From assembly GCF_024519455.1 (NCBI RefSeq), contig NZ_JALJRY010000021.1, positions 40,364-104,363 of the forward strand: a stretch of DNA of 64,000 nt, written 5' to 3'. Shown here in pieces: positions 33,277-41,543 of this stretch. Under the pieces are notes generated by a model that was not told where the DNA came from, did not search any database, and was given only the letters and a program-made list of their open reading frames with translations. Every line of letters starts with the position of its first letter. Positions within the stretch are counted from its first letter, which is position 1. The position numbers and the translations under genes are program-made. Origin of the DNA: Streptomyces sp. STR69 (lineage in GTDB: Bacteria > Actinomycetota > Actinomycetes > Streptomycetales > Streptomycetaceae).

Positions 33277-33837
33277 ATGAAACAGCGCATTGAAGGAGTC
33301 ACCCCGCCCTACACCCCCGACACCGACCGCGCCCTGCACCGCTGGATGCCGCCCGGTGTCATCCACGAACCCCTCATGCTGTTCAAGGTCCTCGAACGCC
33401 ACCCCGAACTCGCCTCCCGCATGCGGGCGTTGGGCGCCGGACTCCTCGTTCACGGCCGCCTGAGCGCCGCCGACCGCGAACTCGTGATCGCCCGCGTCTG
33501 TGCCCGCGCCGGCTGCGCCTACGAGTGGGGCGTCCACATGGCGGCGTACGCGGAAGCGGCCCAACTCGCCCCGGAGCAGGTCACCTTGACCGTGACCGGT
33601 ACCCCGGACGATCCGGCCTGGTCGGCACGGCAGTCCGCGCTGCTCCGGGCGGTCGACGAACTCGACGCCGGCGCACGGCTGAGCGACCCTGTCTGGTCCG
33701 GCCTGCGGGAGCACCTCGACGAGCCCGAGGCCCTCGAACTCCTCGTACTGGCCGGGTGGTACCGCACCATCGCCTACGTCGCCAACGGTGTCGGGATCGC
33801 CCCCGAGCCCTGGGCCCTCGCCCTGCCCGAGCGGTAG
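33277..33837 (+). CDS. Carboxymuconolactone decarboxylase-family protein
   Basis: A 186-residue CMD/AhpD-like protein: HPELASRMRALGAGLLVHGR, RELVIARVCARAGCAYEWGVH, EALELLVLAGWYRTIAYVAN. Two Cys six residues apart near the Glu-His region replace the usual CxxC, so peroxidase activity is uncertain. It is probably a detoxification or catabolic enzyme controlled by the divergent HxlR. It ends 1 bp before the convergent uppP stop. Confidence 0.82.
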   Translation: MKQRIEGVTPPYTPDTDRALHRWMPPGVIHEPLMLFKVLERHPELASRMRALGAGLLVHGRLSAADRELVIARVCARAGCAYEWGVHMAAYAEAAQLAPEQVTLTVTGTPDDPAWSARQSALLRAVDELDAGARLSDPVWSGLREHLDEPEALELLVLAGWYRTIAYVANGVGIAPEPWALALPER

Positions 33838-33838
33838 T

Positions 33839-34714
33839 TCAGCCCGCCGACTCGGCCGCGTGCGGGCTCAGCGCGCCCGCCGTGACCAGCGCGATGATGA
33901 CGATGCCGAGGGCGATGCGGTACCAGACGAACGGCATGAAGCTCTTGTGCGAGATGAACTTCATGAACCAGGCGATGACCGCGTATCCGACCGCGAACGC
34001 GATCACCGTCGCGAACATCGTCGGACCCCACGCGATGTGTCCCTCCTCGGCCGCGTCCTTCAACTCGAAGGCGCCCGAGGCCAGTACGGCAGGCATGGCG
34101 AGCAGGAAGGAGTAACGGGCCGCCGCCTCACGGGTGTAGCCCATGAACAGGCCGCCGCTGATGGTCGCGCCCGAGCGGGAGACACCGGGGACCAGCGCCA
34201 TCGCCTGGCAGAGGCCGTACAGCAGGCCGTCCTTGGCGTTCAGGTCCACCAGCGTCTTGCGCTGCTTGGGCGCCCGGTGCCGGCCGCCCGTTTCGTCGCG
34301 GGCCGCGAGGCGGTCGGCGACACCGATGACGACGCCCACCACGATCAGCATCGTGGCGGTGATCCGCAGATCCCGGAACGGTCCCTCGATCTGGTCCTTG
34401 AGCGTGACCCCGAGCACACCGATCGGAATGGAGCCGACGATCACCAGCCAGCCCATCTGGGCGTCGTGGTCGCGCCGCATCTCCTTGTTCGTGAGCGACC
34501 GGAACCACGCGGCGAGAATCCGCCCGACATCCTGGCGGAAGTAGATCAGCACCGCCGCCTCCGTGCCGAGCTGGGTGATCGCCGTGAAGGCCGCGCCCGG
34601 GTCCTTCCAGCCGGAGAAGGCCGCCGTCAGCCGCAGATGCGCACTGGACGACACGGGCAGGAACTCGGTCAGCCCCTGGACGAGTCCGAGGATGAGGGAT
34701 TCAAACCAAGACAT
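33839..34714 (-). CDS. uppP: Undecaprenyl-diphosphatase
   Basis: A 291-residue membrane phosphatase (BacA family) that recycles the lipid carrier of cell-wall synthesis; extra copies give bacitracin tolerance. The two catalytic repeats are intact: LVQGLTEFLPVSSSAHLRL and ALVPGVSRSGATISGGLFMG. Eight hydrophobic segments are visible. ATG 34714 (MSWFESLILGL) matches the family start. Confidence 0.94.
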   Translation of the reverse strand: MSWFESLILGLVQGLTEFLPVSSSAHLRLTAAFSGWKDPGAAFTAITQLGTEAAVLIYFRQDVGRILAAWFRSLTNKEMRRDHDAQMGWLVIVGSIPIGVLGVTLKDQIEGPFRDLRITATMLIVVGVVIGVADRLAARDETGGRHRAPKQRKTLVDLNAKDGLLYGLCQAMALVPGVSRSGATISGGLFMGYTREAAARYSFLLAMPAVLASGAFELKDAAEEGHIAWGPTMFATVIAFAVGYAVIAWFMKFISHKSFMPFVWYRIALGIVIIALVTAGALSPHAAESAG

Positions 34715-34873
34715 GGAGTTACGGCGTCCAAGTGCTGCTCGCGGAGGAGTAAAGGACACACCAAAACGCCGCGCACGGTGATCGAGTGTGTGTGAGGGGC
34801 AGCGTAGCGTCCCGGTGTGACAGGCCGGACACAGGGGTTTCGCGGGCGGTCGGGCGACTCCGGGCGTGCGGTG

Positions 34874-34903
34874 TTGACCAGTCGCGGGGGCGGCGCATAC
34901 GTT
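34874..34903 (+). promoter_or_regulatory. Sigma-70-type promoter of the Gfo/Idh operon
   Basis: TTGACC (34874-34879), 18-bp spacer, TACGTT (34898-34903). Transcription would begin about 34910, next to the operator. Its strong consensus match is unusual in this genome. Confidence 0.6.
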
Positions 34904-34911
34904 GCAGCGGA

Positions 34912-34925
34912 GGAAAGCGCTTGCT
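34912..34925 (+). promoter_or_regulatory. LacI-family operator
   Basis: GGAAAGCGCTTGCT, with the AGCGCT core typical of LacI/GalR-family sites. It lies just after the predicted transcription start, an ideal repression position. Confidence 0.65.
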
Positions 34926-34965
34926 GGACGCGCTCGCTGTCTCCGGAGGAGTGCTGATCACGCCC

Positions 34966-36153
34966 ATGTCCACACCCGCCACCAACCCCGGGGCGTGTCG
35001 GCCCTTGGCCCCCCTTGCCGGGCGACGCATCAGGGCCGCCGTGGTCGGCGCCGGTGCCATCGGTCGCGGCTCGCATTTCCCCGCGCTCGCCCGGCTCGCC
35101 GAGGAGGGCGAGACCGAGGTGGTCGCGGCCGTTGACATCGATGCCAACTCGGTCGAGTCCTTCTGTACCGAGGCCGGGATTCCGCACGCCTACACCGACC
35201 TGGAGCAGATGCTCCGGGAACAGCGGCCCGACCTCGTCACCATCTGCACCCCGCCCACCCTGCACCGCGCGCAGACCGTCGCCGCGTTGCGGGCCGGCGC
35301 CTGGGTGTGGTGCGAGAAGCCGCCGGTGCCCACACTCGCCGACTTCGACGCCGTAGAGGACGAAGAGGGCCCGGCAAAGGGGACGTCGAGCGGGCCGTAC
35401 GCCTCCATCGTCTTCCAGCACCGCTTCGGTTCGGGCACCCGGCATGTGCGCCGGCTGCTCGCCGAGCGGGCCATGGGCCGGCCGCTCGTGGCGCACTGCC
35501 AGACCACCTGGTACCGGGACACCGCCTACTACGCCGTGCCCTGGCGCGGACGCTGGGCGACCGAGGGCGGCGGTCCGGCCATGGGACACGGCATCCACCA
35601 GATGGACCTGCTGCTCGATCTGCTCGGGCCGTGGAGCGAGGTGAAGGCCATGGCCGGGCGGCTGGTCCACGACGTGGAGACCGAGGACGTCTCAACCGCC
35701 CTGGTCCGCTTCGAGAACGGCGCGATGGCGACCGTCGTCAACAGTGTCCTGAGCCCCGACGAGGTCAGCCGCATCCGTATCGACTGCGAGCGCGCCACCG
35801 TCGAACTCACCCACCTGTACGGCCACAGCAACGACAACTGGCGCATCACCCCCGCCCCGGACGTCTCGGGTGAGGAGGCCGCCGCCTGGCAGAACTTCGG
35901 TCCCGACGTGCCGAGTTCGCACCTGGAGCAACTGCGGGAACTCGTCGTCAGCATGCGGGCAGGCGAACGGCCGCGCGCCAGCGGTACCGACGGGCGCACG
36001 AGCCTGGAACTGATCACCGCGCTCTACAAGTCGGCGTTCACGGACACGACCGTACGCGCCGGCGAGATCGGCCCCGGTGACCCCTATTACACGGCGCTGC
36101 ACGGCGGCGCCCCCGGCTGGGCGCCCGTGGCGCGCGAGGAGGTGTCGGCATGA
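34966..36153 (+). CDS. Gfo/Idh/MocA-family oxidoreductase (sugar operon)
   Basis: A 395-residue NAD(P)-dependent dehydrogenase. Rossmann motif AAVVGAGAIGRGSHFPAL, active-site region WVWCEKPPVPTLADFD, then EGGGPAMGHGIHQMDLLLDL carrying the His/Asp of the substrate domain. First gene of a three-gene operon with overlapping ends (ATGA with the next). ATG 34966 is the best-fitting start although GGAGGA lies 15 bp upstream; GTG 34951 is an alternative. Likely acts on a sugar or its derivative sensed by a LacI regulator. Confidence 0.86.
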   Translation: MSTPATNPGACRPLAPLAGRRIRAAVVGAGAIGRGSHFPALARLAEEGETEVVAAVDIDANSVESFCTEAGIPHAYTDLEQMLREQRPDLVTICTPPTLHRAQTVAALRAGAWVWCEKPPVPTLADFDAVEDEEGPAKGTSSGPYASIVFQHRFGSGTRHVRRLLAERAMGRPLVAHCQTTWYRDTAYYAVPWRGRWATEGGGPAMGHGIHQMDLLLDLLGPWSEVKAMAGRLVHDVETEDVSTALVRFENGAMATVVNSVLSPDEVSRIRIDCERATVELTHLYGHSNDNWRITPAPDVSGEEAAAWQNFGPDVPSSHLEQLRELVVSMRAGERPRASGTDGRTSLELITALYKSAFTDTTVRAGEIGPGDPYYTALHGGAPGWAPVAREEVSA

Positions 36154-37088
36154 CCGGCCTGCGTATCGTCCATGCCCACGGCGACCGCATCACGGTGACC
36201 GAACCGGCCACCGGCGTCGAGCTGTTCAGCTACGTCTACCGGCCCGAGGCGGCCTGGGAGGCGCCGAAGCCGTACCTCCACCCGATCAGAACGCTGGCCG
36301 GCGACATCGTCACGGACTACCGGCCCAACGACCACCGCTGGCACAAGGGCCTGCAGTTCACCGCCTCGCATCTGTCGGGCCAGAACCTGTGGGGCGGCAA
36401 CACATACGTTCACGGCGAGGGGTATCTCGAACTCCCTGAGCGGGTCGGGTCGATGGCCCATGTCGCCTTCGACGAGATCGACACCCATACCGACTCGGGC
36501 GACGAGCGCCTCGTCATCGCCGAACGGCTGACCTGGCACCCCCACAGCGGTGAACTCTGGGCCGACGAGCGGCGCCGGATCGAGGTGCACGACGTCGACA
36601 TCGAGTCGGGTTCATGGGCGCTGACCTGGACCAGCGCCGTGACGAACCGCCGCGACGAGCCCCTGCTGTTCGGCAGCCCGACCACCCACGGGCGGGAGGC
36701 GGCGGGCTACACCGGTCTGTTCTGGCGCGGCCCGCGTGCCTTCCGCGACGGCCGCATCATCGGCCCCGACGGCGAGGGCCTCGGGCTGATGGGCTCCCAG
36801 GGCCCCTGGCTCGCCGTCTCCGGAGAGCACGACGGCACCGACGGCCACGCGACGATCGTCTTCGCGCACGCCCCCGAGAACGACCAGACCGGCGCGGAGG
36901 GCGCCCACCCCGCCCACTGGTTCGTGCGCAACGAGCCGTTCGCCGGGATCGCCCCCTCCTTCGCCTTCCACGACGAGCTGGTGCTCGACCCCGGTGACAC
37001 GCTCACCAGGCGCTACCGCGTCGTCGTGGCCGACGGGGCGTGGGAGCGGGAGGAGATCGCCAAGTACCTGGAGGCGCGGCCGTGGTGA
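36150..37088 (+). CDS. DUF6807/PmoA-like family protein
   Basis: A 312-residue beta-rich protein of the family once called methane oxygenase PmoA, a misleading name. It has many conserved His: YLHPIRTLAGD, PNDHRWHKGLQF, TTHGREAAGYTGLFWRG, HPAHWFVRNEPFAG. These suggest a metal or sugar site. It is commonly found with Gfo/Idh dehydrogenases and LacI regulators in sugar loci, as here. Overlaps both neighbours by 4 bp, so it is translationally coupled. Confidence 0.82.
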   Translation: MTGLRIVHAHGDRITVTEPATGVELFSYVYRPEAAWEAPKPYLHPIRTLAGDIVTDYRPNDHRWHKGLQFTASHLSGQNLWGGNTYVHGEGYLELPERVGSMAHVAFDEIDTHTDSGDERLVIAERLTWHPHSGELWADERRRIEVHDVDIESGSWALTWTSAVTNRRDEPLLFGSPTTHGREAAGYTGLFWRGPRAFRDGRIIGPDGEGLGLMGSQGPWLAVSGEHDGTDGHATIVFAHAPENDQTGAEGAHPAHWFVRNEPFAGIAPSFAFHDELVLDPGDTLTRRYRVVVADGAWEREEIAKYLEARPW

Positions 37089-37825
37089 ATGCCTCCGCGG
37101 TGGCTGCGGGAGGCTTCTCGGGGTTGCCGGGCGGGGTCGCCGTCTCGCATCTGTCCGTCTACGACTGGCCGGCCGAGCTGGATGGCGGGGTGTGCGGCGG
37201 AACTCCCCATATGCACCTGACCTGTTCGGAGGGGTATGTCGTCACCGGCGGGCGCGGTGCGGTGCAGACGCTGACCACGTCCGGGTACGAGGTGACGCCG
37301 CTCGCGGCCGGAACGGTGGCCTGGTTCACGCCGGGCACCATCCACCGGCTCGTCAACGAGGGCGACCTGCGCATCACCGTCCTCATGCAGAACAGCGGGC
37401 TCCCCGAGGCGGGCGACGCGGTGCTCACGCTGCCCCCGCAGTACCTCACCGACCCGGAGACGTACGCCGCCGTCACCGTGATCCCGGCCGACGCGCCCGA
37501 GGCCGAGCAGGAACGGATCGCCCGGGCCCGGCGCGACCTCGCCCTTGAGGGCTACGAGGCGCTGCGCTCCGCCGAGAGCCCGGAAGCACTGGCCGCGTTC
37601 CACCGGGCCGCCGCCGCGCTGGTACGACCCCGGCTCGCGGAGTGGCGCGAGCGATGGGAGCGGGGTGCGCGGGCCGCCGCCGCGGCCACGGGGGAGCAGC
37701 TCGACCGGCTCGACCGGGGCGACTTCTCCCACCTCGCCGACGCCGCCGTGCGGGCCGAACAGCCGTCCGCGTACGGGAAGTTCGGGATGTGCGGGCGGTT
37801 GGACGTCTACAAAGGGACCGGCTGA
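37085..37825 (+). CDS. Cupin-domain protein
   Basis: A 246-residue protein with an N-terminal cupin (about 20-115): TPHMHLTCSEGYVVTGGRG gives the metal-binding His/Glu set and TVAWFTPGTIHRLVNEGDL the second motif. The C-terminal half is helical and charged. It could be a sugar isomerase/epimerase or a ligand sensor. It starts by a GTGA overlap with the DUF6807 gene and ends the operon. Confidence 0.8.
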   Translation: MNASAVAAGGFSGLPGGVAVSHLSVYDWPAELDGGVCGGTPHMHLTCSEGYVVTGGRGAVQTLTTSGYEVTPLAAGTVAWFTPGTIHRLVNEGDLRITVLMQNSGLPEAGDAVLTLPPQYLTDPETYAAVTVIPADAPEAEQERIARARRDLALEGYEALRSAESPEALAAFHRAAAALVRPRLAEWRERWERGARAAAAATGEQLDRLDRGDFSHLADAAVRAEQPSAYGKFGMCGRLDVYKGTG

Positions 37826-37838
37826 GACCGAGGGGCGA

Positions 37839-38348
37839 CTATGCCGCTGCCGGGCCCGTCACGGTCCAGCCCGGCGCCTGCGGGTGGGCCGTCAGGTCCT
37901 CGTGGCTGACTGAGGCCCCGCAGGCCGTGCAGGTGACGGTGGGGACCAGTTCGTTGCCGCAGATGTGCTCGATCACCATGGGGCGGTCGAGTGGATCCCT
38001 ACGGAGATGACGGTCGCCCCATGCCATGAGGGTCATCAGGACCGGCTCCAGTTCGAGCCCCGCCTCGGTGGCCCGGTACTCGAACCGCTGCGGGTGTTCG
38101 CTGTAGGCCCGCCGGGTCAGGATCCCGGCGTCGACCAGGCGGCGCAGCCGCGCGGCCAGGACGTCGCGCGGCGCGCCGATGTTGCGGACCAGCTGGTCGA
38201 AGCGGCGATTGCCCAGGCACACCTCCCGCAGGACGAGCAGGGAGTACTTCTCGCCGACGAGTGCGAGGGCGTCGGCGATCGAGCAGGGGCGCGGGCTTTT
38301 GTCTTTGTCGTCTTTGTCTTTGTCGTCTTTGTTTTTGGTGGCGGCCAT
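37839..38348 (-). CDS. HxlR-family regulator with charged N-terminus and C-terminal Cys pairs
   Basis: A 169-residue regulator. The winged helix is canonical (IADALALVGEKYSLLVLREV, RRFDQLVRNIGAPRDVLAAR). The first 17 residues are a Lys/Asp run coded by a 15-bp repeat. The C-terminus has CGNELVPTVTCTACG, which looks like a zinc-ribbon remnant (three Cys). It is divergent from the thiolase gene with repeats in the gap, so the thiolase is its probable target. Confidence 0.85.
   Translation of the reverse strand: MAATKNKDDKDKDDKDKSPRPCSIADALALVGEKYSLLVLREVCLGNRRFDQLVRNIGAPRDVLAARLRRLVDAGILTRRAYSEHPQRFEYRATEAGLELEPVLMTLMAWGDRHLRRDPLDRPMVIEHICGNELVPTVTCTACGASVSHEDLTAHPQAPGWTVTGPAAA
38298..38327. 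repeat. 15-bp in-frame tandem repeat (two copies) in the hxlR-like gene
   Basis: TTTGTCTTTGTCGTC at 38298 and 38313, followed by a degenerate partial copy. It encodes the Lys/Asp run and can change length without frameshift. Confidence 0.8.
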
Positions 38349-38368
38349 GGCACCAGCTTAATAGAGGG

Positions 38369-38424
38369 TTTGATTTTCCAACTGACAGCGTTATGGTGAG
38401 TTTGGATTTCCTACTCACTGGTAG
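38369..38424. promoter_or_regulatory. Repeats in the hxlR-thiolase promoter gap
   Basis: A direct repeat TTTGATTTTCCAACT (38369-38383) and TTTGGATTTCCTACT (38401-38415; 12 of 15 match, 32 bp apart). Two dyads overlap the second copy: GTGAGT-N11-ACTCAC (38396-38418) and CTAC-N6-GTAG (38411-38424). AT-rich for this genome; probable HxlR sites. Confidence 0.5.
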
Positions 38425-38468
38425 TTCCGGTCGTCTCGTCGTTTCAGACTGCTGTGGAGGCCCGCACC

Positions 38469-39638
38469 ATGCGTGACGCAGTGATCGTCGAAGCCGTACG
38501 CACCCCCGTAGGCAAGGGCAAGCCGAACGGCACTCTCGCCCAGGTCCACCCCGTCGAACTCCTCTCGCACACCCTGCGCACCCTCGTCGAGCGCACCGGG
38601 ATCGACCCCGCCCTCATCGACGACGTCATCGGCGGCACGGTCACCCAGGTCGGTGAGCAGGCCGTCAACATCACCCGGCAGGCCGTCCTGTCCGCGGGCT
38701 TCCCGGAGTCTGTGCCCGCGACCACGGTGGACCGCCAGTGCGGCTCCTCCCAGCAGGCCGTGCACTTCGCGGCGCAGGGCGTGCTCTCCGGGGCGTACGA
38801 CCTGGTCGTGGCCTGCGGAGTGGAGTCAATGGGGCGCGTACCGATGGGGTCGGCCGTGCTGCCCGGCACCGACCCCTTCGGCCCCGGCGTCGCCGGACGC
38901 TACCCGGAGGGTCTCGTCCCGCAGGGCATCAGTGCCGAACTCATCGCCGTCAAGTGGTCCATGACACGGGACCAGTTGGACGACTTCGCGCTCTCCTCGC
39001 ACCACAAGGCCGCCGCCGCCTGGGACGCGGGCCTCTTCGACGCCCAGGTGACACCCCTGGTGGGCGCCACGCGCGACGAGTGCGTACGGCCCGGCAGCAC
39101 GGCCGAGGTCCTGGGCGGCCTCAAGCCCGCCTTCTACGACCCGAGTTGGGCCGAGCGCTTCCCGCAGATCGAGTGGAACATCACCGCCGGCAACTCCAGC
39201 CCGATCAACGACGGAGCCTCCGCCGTCCTGATCACGTCGAGCGAGACGGCGGCCCGGCTCGGGCTGCGTCCGATCGCCCGGCTGCACAGCTTCGCCGTGA
39301 CCGGCTCCGACCCGCTGCTCATGCTCACCGGTGTCATACCGGCCACCGAGAAGGTGCTGCGCAGGGCCTCGCTCACCCTCGACGACATCGACCTGTTCGA
39401 GGTCAACGAGGCGTTCTCCAGTGTCGTTCTGGCCTGGCAGCAGGAGACGGGCGCCGATCTCGCCAAGGTCAACGTGCACGGCGGAGCCATCGCGATCGGC
39501 CATCCGCTCGGCGCGAGCGGCACCCGGCTGACGACCACGCTCGTCCACGCGATGCGGGACCGAGGGGCGCGCTACGGGCTGCAGACGATGTGCGAGGCGG
39601 GGGGTCTCGCCAACGCGATGATCATCGAGGGTGTCTGA
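38469..39638 (+). CDS. Acetyl-CoA acetyltransferase/3-ketoacyl-CoA thiolase
   Basis: A 389-residue thiolase. The nucleophile is Cys91 in TTVDRQCGSSQQAVH, the His is in HGGAIAIGHPLGASG, and the second Cys is in MCEAGGLANA (CEAGG in place of the common CxGGG). The VNEAFSS segment is intact. It most resembles the FadA/steroid-pathway thiolases of actinomycetes, so degradation rather than biosynthesis is likely. ATG 38469 has GGAGG 8 bp upstream. Probably controlled by the divergent HxlR regulator. Confidence 0.92.
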   Translation: MRDAVIVEAVRTPVGKGKPNGTLAQVHPVELLSHTLRTLVERTGIDPALIDDVIGGTVTQVGEQAVNITRQAVLSAGFPESVPATTVDRQCGSSQQAVHFAAQGVLSGAYDLVVACGVESMGRVPMGSAVLPGTDPFGPGVAGRYPEGLVPQGISAELIAVKWSMTRDQLDDFALSSHHKAAAAWDAGLFDAQVTPLVGATRDECVRPGSTAEVLGGLKPAFYDPSWAERFPQIEWNITAGNSSPINDGASAVLITSSETAARLGLRPIARLHSFAVTGSDPLLMLTGVIPATEKVLRRASLTLDDIDLFEVNEAFSSVVLAWQQETGADLAKVNVHGGAIAIGHPLGASGTRLTTTLVHAMRDRGARYGLQTMCEAGGLANAMIIEGV

Positions 39639-39666
39639 ATCTAATCCGTCTGACGCGCCGGGTCGT

Positions 39667-40452
39667 TCAGTCGCCGCGCAGGTGGTGGCGCTTGCGCCAG
39701 GCCACCACCGCGCCGCCGAGGGCCGGCAGGGCGATGCAGGCCATGGCGATCAGGAAGGCCGGAGACGTGGGGCTGGAGGCCCGGGCGCCGGCGACGACAT
39801 ACGCGGCCGTGTTCGGGAGCGACCCGAGAGCTGTCGCGAGCAGGAACGGCATCCAGCGCATGCGGGAGACGGCGGCGCAGTAGTTCACGCCCCAGAAGGG
39901 CAGTCCCGGGAAGAGCCGGGCCGCCATCATCGAACGGAAGCCGTGCTTGCTGAGCTGCCCGTCCGCCGCCTTGAGCCACCGGCCCCGCAGCAGCGGGCGC
40001 AGCGCGTCCTGGCCCAGCACACGGCCGAGACCGAAGGAGATCCCGGCCCCGAGCACCGTGCCCGCCAGCGCCGAGACAGTGCCCATCTGGGAGCCGAACA
40101 GCGCGCCCGCCGCGAGGTTGAGCAACGGGCGCGGCACGAACGCCACGCTGCACAGGCCGTATGCCGCGGCGAACACCAACGCGGCGGTGGCACCGCCCAG
40201 TTGGGGCGGCCAGCCGTCGGAGAGCAGCCGCTGCGGATGGAAGAGCAGCACGGTCGCCCCGGCCCCGGCGAGCAGGACGAGCAGGAGCGACAACCTGGAC
40301 CACGGTGAGAGCAGGGCTCTCGTGCAGCGCGCGGTGAAGCCGGTCGGGGCGACGGGCAGCAGGGGAGCGACGGGGACGACGGATGTGGCCGTGGCCGTGG
40401 CGGTGCCCCCAGAGCGGGTGCCCCTGGAGTTGGTGGCGGCATCGGCGAGCAT
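39667..40452 (-). CDS. TVP38/TMEM64 (DedA-superfamily) membrane protein
   Basis: A 261-residue polytopic membrane protein. The VTT-domain core is clear: FVPRPLLNLAAGALFGSQMG, then GISFGLGRVLGQ, and the FPGLPFWGVNYCAAVSRMRW segment. About 40 disordered residues precede the first membrane segment. Relatives are lipid scramblases or undecaprenyl-phosphate flippases. Divergent from the AlkD-like gene. Confidence 0.86.
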   Translation of the reverse strand: MLADAATNSRGTRSGGTATATATSVVPVAPLLPVAPTGFTARCTRALLSPWSRLSLLLVLLAGAGATVLLFHPQRLLSDGWPPQLGGATAALVFAAAYGLCSVAFVPRPLLNLAAGALFGSQMGTVSALAGTVLGAGISFGLGRVLGQDALRPLLRGRWLKAADGQLSKHGFRSMMAARLFPGLPFWGVNYCAAVSRMRWMPFLLATALGSLPNTAAYVVAGARASSPTSPAFLIAMACIALPALGGAVVAWRKRHHLRGD

Positions 40453-40490
40453 GTCGGCGACCCTAACCGACCTGTGTATGTGATCGCCGT

Positions 40491-41225
40491 ATGGTTCGTC
40501 TCATGAGCGTCACAGGTGCGGGCACTCCGAAGGTGCCGGGCAGTGTTCTCGCCGACACCGTGCTGGAGCGGCTCACCGTCACGTACGCCGCCGCGGGCGA
40601 CTCGGAGCGGGCCGTACCGATGCGGGCCTACATGAAGGACATCGCGCCCTTCCTCGGTCTGACCACGCCCGTACGCAGGGCTTTGTCCCGCACGGTCCTG
40701 GAGGGCACGCCCCGCCCCGACGAGACCGACTGCACCGCGATCGCCCTGCGCTGTTGGGAACTGCCGGAGCGCGAGTACCAGTACTTCGCGGTGGACTACC
40801 TGCGCCGCCATGTGAGGCACTGCACGTCCGGCCTCCTGCCGGTCGCCCGGCATCTCGTCTCCACGGTCCCCTGGTGGGACACCGTCGACGCACTCGCCTC
40901 CCACGTAGTGGGAGGCCTGGTGGCCGCAGATCCGAGGCTGACGGCCGACATGGACGCCTGGATCGTCGACGACGACCTGTGGGTGGCCCGTACGGCCCTG
41001 CTCCACCAACTGCGCTACAAGGAGCACACCGACACCGAACGCCTCTTCGCGTACTGCCTGCGCCAGTCCGGGCACCCCGATTTCTTCATCCGCAAGGCGA
41101 TCGGCTGGTGTCTGCGCGAGTACGCCAAGACGGACCCGGAGGCGGTTCGTGGCTTCCTGGCGAGGGAGAAGGGGCGGTTCGCGCCGCTGTCGGTGCGCGA
41201 GGCCCTGAAGAACATCGGGCCCTGA
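40491..41225 (+). CDS. DNA alkylation repair (AlkD-like) protein
   Basis: A 244-residue HEAT-repeat DNA glycosylase-family protein that removes 3- and 7-alkyl purines. Family segments: YMKDIAPFLGLTTPVRRAL, REYQYFAVDYLRRHVRHC, WWDTVDALASHVVGGL (Trp/Asp region), FFIRKAIGWCLREYAKTDPE. It ends early at a TGA created by a 17-bp tandem duplication. Removing the extra copies would extend the frame by about 13 codons, to a TGA at 41290. ATG 40491 or 40503 may start it; no ribosome site is visible. Confidence 0.86.
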   Translation: MVRLMSVTGAGTPKVPGSVLADTVLERLTVTYAAAGDSERAVPMRAYMKDIAPFLGLTTPVRRALSRTVLEGTPRPDETDCTAIALRCWELPEREYQYFAVDYLRRHVRHCTSGLLPVARHLVSTVPWWDTVDALASHVVGGLVAADPRLTADMDAWIVDDDLWVARTALLHQLRYKEHTDTERLFAYCLRQSGHPDFFIRKAIGWCLREYAKTDPEAVRGFLAREKGRFAPLSVREALKNIGP

Positions 41226-41250
41226 AGAACATCGAGCCCTGAAGAACATC
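41203..41250. repeat. 17-bp tandem repeat, three copies, across the alkD-like stop
   Basis: CCCTGAAGAACATCGGG begins at 41203, with near-identical copies beginning at 41220 and 41237. The stop codon (41223-41225) lies in copy two. Confidence 0.9.
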
Positions 41251-41336
41251 CGCTCCTGCAAGATCAACGACCCCTCAAGTCCCCGCTGCTGATAAATCGT
41301 TCGACGCAGGGCAAAGCGTCGGCAATGATCGGAGCC

Positions 41337-41450
41337 ATGTTCCGGTACGCCTTCCACCTCGCAGCATCCGCGGTCGCGGATGCCCCGAAGGCTGCCGTTC
41401 CCGTGCTCGTTTCTGTTCTAGCGGCCGCAGTCGACGGCGCCCGAAGCTGA
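41337..41450 (+). CDS. Possible 37-aa leader peptide upstream of tuf3-like gene
   Basis: The frame reads MFRYAFHLAASAVADAPKAA and then VPVLVSVLAAAVDGARS, a hydrophobic, Ala/Val-rich peptide. An in-frame ATG at 41325 would add four residues. The only ribosome-site-like run, GGAG, is too close to the ATG. Third-position GC is about 69% and it uses a rare CTA codon, so this is weak as a normal gene. Its stop abuts the first arm of the interleaved hairpins, which fits an attenuator. Confidence 0.35.
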   Translation: MFRYAFHLAASAVADAPKAAVPVLVSVLAAAVDGARS

Positions 41451-41509
41451 CCCTCTCCGGATCGTCCGGCGGACCCCGCAGGGGGAGGGTCGGCGAGTCC
41501 TCGGGGTCC
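41449..41509 (+). promoter_or_regulatory. Interleaved hairpins in the tuf3-like leader (candidate attenuator)
   Basis: Hairpin A pairs GACCCTCTCC (41449-41458) with GGGGAGGGTC (41482-41491). Hairpin B pairs GGACCCCG (41471-41478) with CGGGGTCC (41502-41509). The arms alternate A-B-A-B, so the hairpins are mutually exclusive or form a pseudoknot. Confidence 0.45.
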
Positions 41510-41543
41510 CCGCACTTCACTCACCAGGCTTCGAGGTACCGCC

